5,827 nucleotides of DNA, taken from the NCBI GenBank assembly GCA_021788515.1, contig JAJYKN010000016.1, positions 1 to 5,827 of the forward strand. Reading direction: 5' to 3'. A program made the position numbers and the translations under genes. The notes beneath the pieces were generated by a model. That model made no database searches, was not told the origin of the DNA, and saw nothing but the letters and a program-made list of their open reading frames with translations. The DNA is from Nitrospirota bacterium (GTDB taxonomy: Bacteria > Nitrospirota > UBA9217). Positions 1 to 5,626 of the stretch are shown one piece after another (within the stretch, counting starts at the first letter, position 1; each line of letters opens with the position of its first letter).

Positions 1-1459
1 CGCCGATGATCTGGTAATCCTCATGCCCCTTCCCCGCAAGCACAACGACATCGCCCGGCTTCGCCATGTTGACGGCCGCTGCAATCGCATCATGCCGGTC
101 GGGTATGACCAGGTAGGGGGTCTTGCCCGCGCGGTTGCTGTTCACGGCACCAGGGGTCGGGACTTTTATGCCCGAGGACGACATGCCGGCTTCAATCTCC
201 CGAATGATCAGGGAGGGGTCCTCGGTCCGCGGGTTGTCCGAAGTCACGATCACGACATCGCTTCCCTTAGCCGCCGCCGCGCCCATCTTGGGCCGCTTGT
301 TCCGGTCGCGATCGCCGCCGCAGCCGAAGACCGTGATGATCCTGTTCTCGGCGATTTCCCGAACGGCTTCAAGGAGCCGCATAAGCGCGTCTTCCGTATG
401 CGCGTAGTCCACGATCACCCCATAGGACTGGCCTTCGATGACCTTCTCCATGCGGCCCGGAACGGCCTTCATGGCTTTGATGCCCCGGCCGATTTCGCCG
501 CTCTCGAAACCCAGCGCCACCCCGATTCCAACCGCGGTCAGGATATTATAAATATTATGCCTGCCCACGAGCGGCGAATCGATTCTGATCGTCCCCTGCG
601 GCGTCACAACATCCAGTTGGAGGCCGAAGATGCCGTGTCGTATCTCGTTTCCCGGATGCACGTCGCAGCGATCCGAGAAGCCCGTGGTGATCACCTTCGC
701 CTGCGTCGCTGCGATAATCTCCATTGCCCGCCCATCGTCAAGATTGACCACGGCGTGCGCCTCGGGGCCGAGGCCTTTGAACAACAGCAGCTTGGCTTCA
801 AAATACGACGCCATGGTCTCGTGGAAATCCAGGTGGTCCTGCGTCAGGTTCGTGAATGCAGCGGCAGCAAAGCTGCATCCCGTGGTCCTGCCCAGGGCCA
901 GCGCGTGCGATGAAACCTCCATGACGCAGGTGTCCACGCCCACGCCCGTCATTTCCGAAAGGAGCCGCTGCAGATCGAGCGATTCAGGCGTCGTGTTCGG
1001 CGCCGGGTAGACCCTGTCGCCCACGCGGTAATCGATGGTGCCGATGAGGCCCGCGGTCCCTCCGGCGGCCTCGATGATGGATTTCACGAGATAGGTCGTC
1101 GTGGTCTTGCCGTTGGTTCCCGTAACGCCGATAAGCTTCAGCTTTTGCGACGGATGGCCGTAGAAGGCATCGGCAAGGAGCGCGAGCGCCCTCCGCGAGT
1201 CCTTGACAATGATCTGGACCGCGCCGATGGCGGCCGCGTCTTTGTTCTCCTGTTCAACGATAACGGCGATTGCGCCCTGCTTTGCGGCCTGCAAAACAAA
1301 CTCATGGCCGTCCGAGTGAAATCCTCGCACGGCCACGAACAGGGACCCCGGCGTCACCTTCCGGGAATCATGGGCGATGTGCAGCACCTCTCTGTCCAGC
1401 GCTTCACGCGGCAGAGTTGTTGCTGTCTCCAGTACGTTCAGGAGCTGGGCGAGTTTCAT
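1..1459 (-). CDS. murE: UDP-N-acetylmuramoyl-L-alanyl-D-glutamate--2,6-diaminopimelate ligase MurE (3' end cut by window edge)
   Basis: Cytoplasmic ATP-dependent Mur ligase that adds meso-diaminopimelate to UDP-MurNAc-L-Ala-D-Glu in peptidoglycan precursor synthesis. I translated the minus strand from the ATG at 1459: 486 codons stay open to the window edge with no frameshift. Visible motifs are the N-terminal HDSRKVTPGSLFVAV block (30-44), the P-loop GTNGKTT (114-120), NTTPESLDLQ (155-164), EVSSHAL (181-187), a YFEAK segment whose K223 is probably the carbamylated lysine, GRHNIYN (299-305), DNPR (408-411) and KGHEDYQ (477-483). DNPR is the family signature for meso-DAP rather than L-lysine. 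KGHE normally lies near the C-terminus, so only some 10-25 residues should be missing. The start overlaps the ftsI stop as ATGA, implying translational coupling. The stretch between DNPR and the later PDR (453-455) looks longer than in E. coli or B. subtilis MurE. Identity is secure. Confidence 0.97.
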   Translation of the reverse strand, partial: MKLAQLLNVLETATTLPREALDREVLHIAHDSRKVTPGSLFVAVRGFHSDGHEFVLQAAKQGAIAVIVEQENKDAAAIGAVQIIVKDSRRALALLADAFYGHPSQKLKLIGVTGTNGKTTTTYLVKSIIEAAGGTAGLIGTIDYRVGDRVYPAPNTTPESLDLQRLLSEMTGVGVDTCVMEVSSHALALGRTTGCSFAAAAFTNLTQDHLDFHETMASYFEAKLLLFKGLGPEAHAVVNLDDGRAMEIIAATQAKVITTGFSDRCDVHPGNEIRHGIFGLQLDVVTPQGTIRIDSPLVGRHNIYNILTAVGIGVALGFESGEIGRGIKAMKAVPGRMEKVIEGQSYGVIVDYAHTEDALMRLLEAVREIAENRIITVFGCGGDRDRNKRPKMGAAAAKGSDVVIVTSDNPRTEDPSLIIREIEAGMSSSGIKVPTPGAVNSNRAGKTPYLVIPDRHDAIAAAVNMAKPGDVVVLAGKGHEDYQIIG

Positions 1460-3186
1460 TTCGTCACCAGGAGCATCCTGCCTCCCATGTCATCAGGCGC
1501 CACCTGCAGATAGGCGAGGCTCTGTTCCGCCACTGCCCGGAACACCGGCGCCGCCACCGTGCCGCCGTAGATGGAGCTTTCCGGAGTGTCGATCATCACA
1601 AGGATCACAACCCTCGGGGAGCTGGCCGGCGCGAACCCGACAAACGAGCTCACATAGTTTTTCTTCGAGTATTCGCCCGTGCGGCGGTCGATCTTCTGGG
1701 CCGTGCCGGTCTTTCCCGCCGCGCTGTACCCGGCGGGCTTTGCCTCTTGGCCCGTGCCCATATCAATCACCCGCTTCAGCAGGCCGACCACCTTGGCGCA
1801 GGTCTCTTCCGAAATGACGCGCCCCACGGGCTGGGGCCCGAATTTTTGCCCCGCTCCCCCGCCGGGGTCCACAATCTCCGAGACCGTATAGGGCTTCATG
1901 AGCACGCCGCCGTTGGCGATCGCGCAGTAGGCCGCGGCCATTTGGAGCGGGGTCACCCCGATCTCCTGGCCGATGGCGATCTCGCCGATGGACACGACGG
2001 ACCACAGCCGGGTGTCCTGGAGCAGACCCGGGATCTCTCCGGGGAGGTCCACGCCGGTCTTCTTGCCGAACCCGAAGGCGGTAATATACTTGTAAAGCCG
2101 GTCTTTGCCAAGCCGGAGCGCGACCTTGATCGTACCCACGTTGCTCGATTCGGCGATCACGTCGGAAAAGGTAAGCACGCCGTTTTTGTGCGCGTCCTTG
2201 ATCTCGCGGTCGGCGAGCTTGATGTACCCGGCGCTGCAATCGAGCCGTTCCAGGGGGTGGACGACGCGCTCTTCGAGCGCCGCTGAAGCCAGGACCACCT
2301 TGAATATGGAACCGGGTTCATAAGCATCCGTCACCGCCCGGTTTCGCCACTCCGCAGGCTTGTAGCGCTGCGGTTCATTGGGGTTGAACGCCGGGCGGCC
2401 GTGCCCGTTCGTCCGCACCGACAGCGCCAGGATTTCTCCGGTCTGCGGATTCATAACAATGCAGACCCCTCCCTTGGCGTGGGAGCTCGCCAGCGCGGCA
2501 TCGAGCTCCTTCTCGGAGATATGCTGGATCACCTCGTCGATGGTGAGGATGATGTCATGGCCCGGCTTCGGCATGTGATATTGAAAACCGGGGCCGCCGG
2601 GAAACACCATTCGTCCCTTGGCATCCATCTCCGCAAGCATCCAGCCGTTGACGCCGCGAAGGATCTTATCGTAGGCCCGTTCCAAACCTTCGAGGCCTTC
2701 ATTATCGATGCCGGCGAACCCGAGCAGGGGTCCGGCAAGGGATTTATTCGGATAAAACCGCTTCGGTTCGGCCCGGAGCTGGATCTCCGCGGAGCCCAGC
2801 TCTTTGACCTGCTCCGCCTCGGTCGGATCGACCTTGCGGCTCAGCCAGACGAAATGCTTGTCGCCGGCCAGCTTTCGCTCCAGGGTGGCCCGATCTTCAT
2901 GCAGGATCCGGGAAAGCCGCCGGGCGAGCTCGCGGGGGTCGTCGATCTTCGAGGGAATGCCGTATACCGAATCGACATCGAGGCTGACGGCGAGTGCTCT
3001 GCCCATCCGGTCTAAAATAGCGCCGCGCTTGGGCACCAGCGTCAGCACCTGTTCCTGCTGCCGCTCGGCGCGTGCCGTCAGTTTTGCCCGCTCAAATACC
3101 TGGAGGTACACCAGCCGCAGGGCCACGAGCAGAAAGCCCAGGACCATGATGGCCAATATCGCAACTATTCTCCCCCGTCTTTCCAT
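1456..3186 (-). CDS. ftsI: Peptidoglycan D,D-transpeptidase FtsI / PBP3 (class B penicillin-binding protein)
   Basis: Septal peptidoglycan transpeptidase, anchored in the inner membrane and acting in the periplasm with FtsW and the FtsQLB complex. The 576-residue product has a short basic cytoplasmic N-terminus (MERRGR), one transmembrane segment (about 7-29), a PBP dimerization domain beginning with the RGAILDR motif (54-60), and a C-terminal transpeptidase domain. The three catalytic motifs are present: SxxK as SIFK (catalytic S293, K296), SxN as SSN (347-349) and KTG (492-494, in AAGKTGTAQK). No PASTA domain follows, and the length is close to E. coli FtsI (588). The position after ftsL and before murE fits FtsI rather than the elongation PBP2 or the sporulation SpoVD. 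The ATG at 3186 lies just after the ftsL TAG with a weak AGGCGGG ribosome site, and the TGA stop overlaps the murE ATG. Confidence 0.96.
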   Translation of the reverse strand: MERRGRIVAILAIMVLGFLLVALRLVYLQVFERAKLTARAERQQEQVLTLVPKRGAILDRMGRALAVSLDVDSVYGIPSKIDDPRELARRLSRILHEDRATLERKLAGDKHFVWLSRKVDPTEAEQVKELGSAEIQLRAEPKRFYPNKSLAGPLLGFAGIDNEGLEGLERAYDKILRGVNGWMLAEMDAKGRMVFPGGPGFQYHMPKPGHDIILTIDEVIQHISEKELDAALASSHAKGGVCIVMNPQTGEILALSVRTNGHGRPAFNPNEPQRYKPAEWRNRAVTDAYEPGSIFKVVLASAALEERVVHPLERLDCSAGYIKLADREIKDAHKNGVLTFSDVIAESSNVGTIKVALRLGKDRLYKYITAFGFGKKTGVDLPGEIPGLLQDTRLWSVVSIGEIAIGQEIGVTPLQMAAAYCAIANGGVLMKPYTVSEIVDPGGGAGQKFGPQPVGRVISEETCAKVVGLLKRVIDMGTGQEAKPAGYSAAGKTGTAQKIDRRTGEYSKKNYVSSFVGFAPASSPRVVILVMIDTPESSIYGGTVAAPVFRAVAEQSLAYLQVAPDDMGGRMLLVTK

Positions 3187-3192
3187 ACCCGC

Positions 3193-3594
3193 CTACTGTT
3201 TGGGTGCGTTCCTCTTGACGATCACGATGTTTTCCTTCAACGGCCTGACCATGCCGAGACGCTTGGTGGCGATCTCCTCTATCCGTGCCGGCGACGCCAG
3301 GCTCGAGGCCTCGATCCGCAGGGACCCGTTTGCCCGTTCCAGTTCCTGCTTCTCATGCTCCAGGGCTTCGATCTGATACCCGAGACGCATGATTTTCACC
3401 TTGCCTCCGACGTACAGGAGCAGCCCGGCAATGATGCAGAGGGTAGCGACTAAGCGGCGAAACTTTCCCCGCTTGCTCCGCTCGAACACCAATGCGCCGA
3501 TGCTGCCGACCCCCGAATTCATAGGATAACTCTTTTCTGGACCGAATAAAAGTTTGAAATTTCCCCGTCCGAACGCCGCGGCCCGGGATCTCAT
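3193..3594 (-). CDS. ftsL: Cell division protein FtsL
   Basis: Small bitopic division protein that joins FtsB and FtsQ and helps activate FtsWI at the septum. From the start at 3594 the product has 133 residues: a basic cytoplasmic part (ERSKRGKFRR, 38-47), a transmembrane helix (about 48-64), a periplasmic coiled coil rich in L/E/K (about 66-95, EALEHEKQELERANGSLR), then SPARIEEIATKRLGM (101-115), typical of the FtsL family. FtsL is poorly conserved, so the call rests on this layout plus the position between rsmH and ftsI. Two starts are possible. The ATG at 3594 has an AAGGA ribosome site (3604-3608) overlapping the rsmH stop codon. The internal ATG at 3522 (residue 25) has a weaker AAAGAG and gives 109 residues, nearer the usual family length. 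I kept the first because of its ribosome site; the N-terminal 24 residues are uncertain. Confidence 0.88.
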   Translation of the reverse strand: MRSRAAAFGRGNFKLLFGPEKSYPMNSGVGSIGALVFERSKRGKFRRLVATLCIIAGLLLYVGGKVKIMRLGYQIEALEHEKQELERANGSLRIEASSLASPARIEEIATKRLGMVRPLKENIVIVKRNAPKQ

Positions 3595-3603
3595 CCGGCG
3601 ATT

Positions 3604-3608
3604 TCCTT
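3604..3608 (-). promoter_or_regulatory. Ribosome binding site AAGGA for ftsL
   Basis: Reading the minus strand, TAAGGAAATCGCCGG precedes the ATG at 3594. AAGGA lies 9 nt before the ATG and overlaps the TAA stop of rsmH. This supports the upstream ftsL start over the internal ATG at 3522 and suggests coupled translation. Confidence 0.5.
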
Positions 3609-4614
3609 AGTCCGGCAGCTTCTCCGCCGCCCGCAGCTTGGCGCTCCGTGCCGCCGGATTCCCCGCCACTTCATCGGGCCCCGCAATGATCGGCGGCTGC
3701 GTCAGTACCTTGAGCACCGGTTTTTTCCCGCAGGAGCACACGGGCAGTTTCGGGGGGCAGATGCAGCCCCTGGCTTCCGCCGCAAAGGCCCGTTTCACGA
3801 TGCGATCCTCGAGCGAGTGAAACGTTATCACCGCGATCCTGCCGCCGGGCGAGAGCAGCGGAATCACCGCGCTCACCCCTTCGCTGAGTGCGCCGAGTTC
3901 GTCGTTCACCGCTATGCGCAAAGCCTGAAACGTGAGTGTAGCCGGATGAGTTCTCCGGGGAGGGTAGGGAGGAAATACGCTCGCAACAATGTCGGCCAGT
4001 TGAACCGTACTCGTGATGGGCCTCCGGGCCCTCGCCTTTTCTATGGCCCTCGCTATGGCGCCTGCTTTGCGCTCTTCCCCGAATTCACGGAGGATCCTCG
4101 CAAGCTCGTTCCGGGAGAGGTTGTTCACCAGATCCGCTGCGGTCTGCGGTCTGCTCGTGTCCATGCGCATATCGAGCGGTCCGTCCAGCTGGAAGCTGAA
4201 GCCCCGTTCCGGCGTCTTCAGATGAAACCAGGAAACACCCAGGTCCAGCAGCACTCCGTCTACTTTCTCGTATCCCAGCCCGGAGAGGACCTGCGGCAGA
4301 TCCCGGTAATTCCCGCGCCGGATGTGCACGCGATCGCCGTATGCCGCGAGGCTCAGTTTGCTTCGCTCGATTGCTTCTGCGTCCTGATCCATCCCGATGA
4401 GCATGCCGTCGGGGGACGATCGTTTCAGGATTTCCGCCGCATGGCCTCCGGCGCCGAGCGTTCCGTCCACATATACCCCGCCGGACCGCGGGGCGATGAG
4501 ATCAACGGCTTCCTTAAGCAGGACGGGTGTATGGACCAAGCTCGGGGTCAGGGGTTCGGAGTACGAAGTATTCTGTTTTGCTCTCGTTGTTTCATTTGGA
4601 TTTTTACTCCCCAC
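3607..4614 (-). CDS. rsmH: 16S rRNA (cytosine(1402)-N(4))-methyltransferase RsmH (MraW)
   Basis: SAM-dependent enzyme that N4-methylates C1402 in the ribosomal P site. Numbering from the GTG at 4614 (335 residues), the conserved HTPVLLKEAV opens at 28, the SAM-binding VDGTLGAGGHAAEIL spans 49-63, GMDQDAEA 74-81, the core motif VLLDLGVS 121-128, RGFSFQLDGPLDMRMD 137-152, TFQALRIAVNDEL 228-240 and ITFHSLEDRIVKR 263-275. The C-terminal CICPP...CSCG cysteine cluster (284-295) and NPAARSAKLRAAEK close it, as usual. The start is unclear. GTG 4614 has a GGAG ribosome site, but it and the first 25 residues lie inside a repeat element and match nothing in the family. A TTG at 4539 gives a start directly before VHTPVLL, the normal family N-terminus, but lacks an evident ribosome site. 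The usual GVSSxQL segment reads GVSWFHL here. Function is secure; only the N-terminus is in doubt. Confidence 0.95.
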   Translation of the reverse strand: MGSKNPNETTRAKQNTSYSEPLTPSLVHTPVLLKEAVDLIAPRSGGVYVDGTLGAGGHAAEILKRSSPDGMLIGMDQDAEAIERSKLSLAAYGDRVHIRRGNYRDLPQVLSGLGYEKVDGVLLDLGVSWFHLKTPERGFSFQLDGPLDMRMDTSRPQTAADLVNNLSRNELARILREFGEERKAGAIARAIEKARARRPITSTVQLADIVASVFPPYPPRRTHPATLTFQALRIAVNDELGALSEGVSAVIPLLSPGGRIAVITFHSLEDRIVKRAFAAEARGCICPPKLPVCSCGKKPVLKVLTQPPIIAGPDEVAGNPAARSAKLRAAEKLPD

Positions 4615-4647
4615 TCTGAACTCCGAACTCTGAACTCCGAACTTTCA
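4544..4647. repeat. Inverted-repeat element built of degenerate 7-bp units between the STAS gene and rsmH
   Basis: Two arms built of 7-bp units face each other. On the plus strand 4544-4571 reads GGGGTCA, GGGGTTC, GGAGTAC, GAAGTAT. From 4606 to 4647 the units are ACTCCCC, ACTCTGA, ACTCCGA, ACTCTGA, ACTCCGA, ACTTTCA, so the 14-mer ACTCTGAACTCCGA occurs twice in tandem. 4554-4569 can pair with 4613-4628 (13 Watson-Crick pairs and one wobble of 16), or with the second copy at 4627-4642, leaving an AT-rich loop of about 43 nt. The last unit contains the stop codon of the STAS gene. As part of the operon mRNA it should fold into a hairpin. It looks like a small dispersed or MITE-like element, but I cannot name a family, and its outer edges are approximate. 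Confidence 0.75.
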
Positions 4648-5004
4648 CAGCCCCAGCGGCAGATTCGTCGCCGGTTTTGTAATTCCGAAGCTCTTCGCGG
4701 CCTGCAGAACCGTGTCAAAGACCTGAAACTCCTCGAGAACGCCGGTGGTCCTGAAAATGTTCTTGATGTAATCGGACAGCGCAGCGAGCCGGATATCGCC
4801 GCCGAAGGACTGGAGGCGGCGCTTCTCTTCAACCAGAGACTGCAGGATCGTGAAATGGATGTGCTCCGCCGACTCAAAGTTCAGGATCAGGCCGTACGTC
4901 TCTCCCTTGATGAGCTGACCGATTATCCGGTTGATCTCAGCCATCTTGGACTGATCGACTTCGCCTTCAAGGTTCATCTGATATACTTTGAGTTTTTCAT
5001 CCAT
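4645..5004 (-). CDS. STAS-domain protein (anti-sigma factor antagonist-like), function unknown
   Basis: A 119-residue soluble protein with no signal peptide or membrane segment. It fits a single STAS domain: a first strand (KLKVYQMNLEGEVD, about 4-17), helix (about 20-33), strand GLILNFESAEHI (38-49), helix TILQSLVEEKRRLQSFGG (52-69), strand DIRLAAL (70-76), then a DYIKNIFRTTGV segment (78-89) like that after the third strand in SpoIIAA-type antagonists. Where those proteins carry DSSG with the phosphorylated serine, this one reads HFTI (50-53), leaving Thr52 as the only plausible acceptor nearby. That suggests a degenerate or unphosphorylated adaptor; this is inference. The ATG at 5004 lies 4 nt after the mraZ TAA, so the gene is cotranscribed and probably coupled. 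A TTG at 5028 would extend it by 8 residues into mraZ and is less likely. No kinase or sigma partner is visible here. Confidence 0.78.
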   Translation of the reverse strand: MDEKLKVYQMNLEGEVDQSKMAEINRIIGQLIKGETYGLILNFESAEHIHFTILQSLVEEKRRLQSFGGDIRLAALSDYIKNIFRTTGVLEEFQVFDTVLQAAKSFGITKPATNLPLGL

Positions 5005-5008
5005 GTCG

Positions 5009-5443
5009 TTATAGGCCCAATGCGGCAAGCGCCTCGCCGATCTTATCGCCGTTTTGGTTATTTCGTGCCTCCCACGCCTTGGCGTCCCATATTTCTATCT
5101 TGTCGATGATTCCGATGAGCATCACGTTCTTGGTGATGCCGGCGTGTTCGCGGTGCGTCGGCGGGATCAGGATGCGGCCCTGCTTGTCCAGCTCGCACTC
5201 CGTTGCCGACGAAAGCAGAAAGCGCCTGAAGTCCTTGACCTCCTGCTTCATCAGCGAAAGGGTCTTGATCTTCTCCTCAAGTCGCTCCCACTCTTCAAGC
5301 GGATAGACCGTGAGACAGCGGTCGTAGTCCATGGCAAGCACGAGCCTTCCGTCATAGCGGTCCGAAATGATGTCTCGGAATTTCGACGGCACGCTCACTC
5401 TGCCCTTGGAATCAACGGTATGTTCGAAACTGCCTCGGAACAT
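5009..5443 (-). CDS. mraZ: Transcriptional regulator MraZ
   Basis: First gene of the dcw operon. MraZ is a ring-forming DNA-binding protein that represses its own operon through TGGGN direct repeats. The 144-residue product has the two expected AbrB-like half-domains: N-terminal MFRGSFEHTVDSKGRVSVPS (1-20, with the DSKGR motif) and C-terminal DKQGRILIPPTHRE (86-99), then KIEIWD (115-120), all typical of the family; the length is also normal. I chose the ATG at 5443 because MFRG is the conserved start and a strong GGAGG site precedes it. The reading frame stays open upstream to 5524, but that would begin inside the -35 promoter element. The gene is followed after 4 nt by the STAS gene. A box array just upstream suggests autoregulation. 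Confidence 0.95.
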   Translation of the reverse strand: MFRGSFEHTVDSKGRVSVPSKFRDIISDRYDGRLVLAMDYDRCLTVYPLEEWERLEEKIKTLSLMKQEVKDFRRFLLSSATECELDKQGRILIPPTHREHAGITKNVMLIGIIDKIEIWDAKAWEARNNQNGDKIGEALAALGL

Positions 5444-5446
5444 TTC

Positions 5447-5451
5447 CCTCC
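5447..5451 (-). promoter_or_regulatory. Ribosome binding site GGAGG for mraZ
   Basis: The minus strand reads GGGGAGGGAA directly before the ATG at 5443. This purine tract is a strong Shine-Dalgarno match and fixes the mraZ start at the conserved MFRG. It overlaps the fourth, less regular TGGGG box, so repressor binding and ribosome binding sequences share bases. Confidence 0.75.
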
Positions 5452-5483
5452 CCATCATACCCACCGCTTCCCACTTTATACCA
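5450..5483 (-). promoter_or_regulatory. Putative MraZ operator: TGGKN direct repeats with 10-bp period
   Basis: On the minus strand the leader holds TGGTA (5479-5483), TGGGA (5469-5473) and TGGGT (5459-5463), each separated by exactly 5 nt, then TGGGG (5450-5454) after 4 nt. MraZ of E. coli is known to bind TGGGN repeats separated by 5 nt, so spacing and sequence both fit. The boxes lie between the predicted transcription start (about 5489) and the mraZ start codon, a position suited to autorepression. The fourth box overlaps the ribosome site and may be incidental. Confidence 0.72.
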
Positions 5484-5495
5484 CCTGCTGGCCAA

Positions 5496-5524
5496 AGTAT
5501 ATAATTCGCGCCGCCTAATGTCAA
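5496..5524 (-). promoter_or_regulatory. Sigma70-type promoter of the dcw operon
   Basis: On the minus strand a perfect -35 TTGACA (5519-5524) is followed by a 17-bp spacer and TATACT (5496-5501), which differs from the consensus -10 at one base. The stretch before the -35 (about 5525-5542) is rich in A and T and could act as an UP element. The expected start is near 5489, giving a leader of about 45 nt that carries the MraZ-type boxes. No other comparably good promoter is evident in the window. Confidence 0.82.
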
Positions 5525-5589
5525 GAAAAATATTAGTTTTTGCGATGTTACGCGGTGGGTGAGCTTTGGCGCGATCGGATTTTTTTAGC

Positions 5590-5618
5590 GTGACAAGAAA
5601 GAGGGGATAAAGTAATAT
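5590..5618 (+). promoter_or_regulatory. Possible promoter of the HNH gene
   Basis: GTGACA (5590-5595, five of six matches to the -35 consensus), a 17-bp spacer and TAATAT (5613-5618, four of six matches to the -10) lie just before the HNH gene. Transcription would then begin around 5624-5626, almost at the ATG at 5627. This fits the absence of a ribosome site near that ATG, since GAGGGG (5601-5606) is 20 nt away. The -10 match is modest in AT-rich DNA, so the call is tentative. Confidence 0.35.
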
Positions 5619-5626
5619 TACACACC

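Noticed and set aside
23..913. Long plus-strand open frame of 296 codons
   Set aside because: It lies fully antisense to murE, has no recognisable domain, and is rich in Arg, His and Asp as expected for a shadow frame in GC-rich DNA. The minus-strand frame carries all MurE motifs.
1763..2239. Second minus-strand frame of 158 codons inside ftsI
   Set aside because: Out of frame within the transpeptidase domain of ftsI, extremely Arg-rich, a composition artefact.
1270..2286. Plus-strand open frame of 338 codons
   Set aside because: Antisense to murE and ftsI, spans their junction, and shows no family features. GC-rich coding DNA commonly keeps such frames open.
4606..4647. Tandem repeats as a CRISPR array
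   Set aside because: The units are 7 bp and directly adjacent, without spacers; no cas genes are near.
3817..5109. Plus-strand open frame of 430 codons
   Set aside because: Antisense to rsmH, the STAS gene and the end of mraZ, all of which are supported by motifs. It also crosses the repeat element. No domain is visible.
5444..5524. N-terminal extension of MraZ to a start at 5524
   Set aside because: It would start within the -35 element and include the promoter and the operator boxes. MFRG at 5443 is the family start and has a strong ribosome site.
5567..5587. T-run after a GC-rich stretch (GGCGCGATCGGATTTTTTT), possible rho-independent terminator on the plus strand
   Set aside because: No convincing stem beyond the short CGATCG palindrome, and no plus-strand gene ends upstream.
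5613..5621. TAATATTAC, identical to the nick-site nonamer of circular single-stranded DNA virus origins
   Set aside because: No stem-loop brackets it and no Rep gene is present. In an AT-rich bacterial promoter region the match is best seen as chance.
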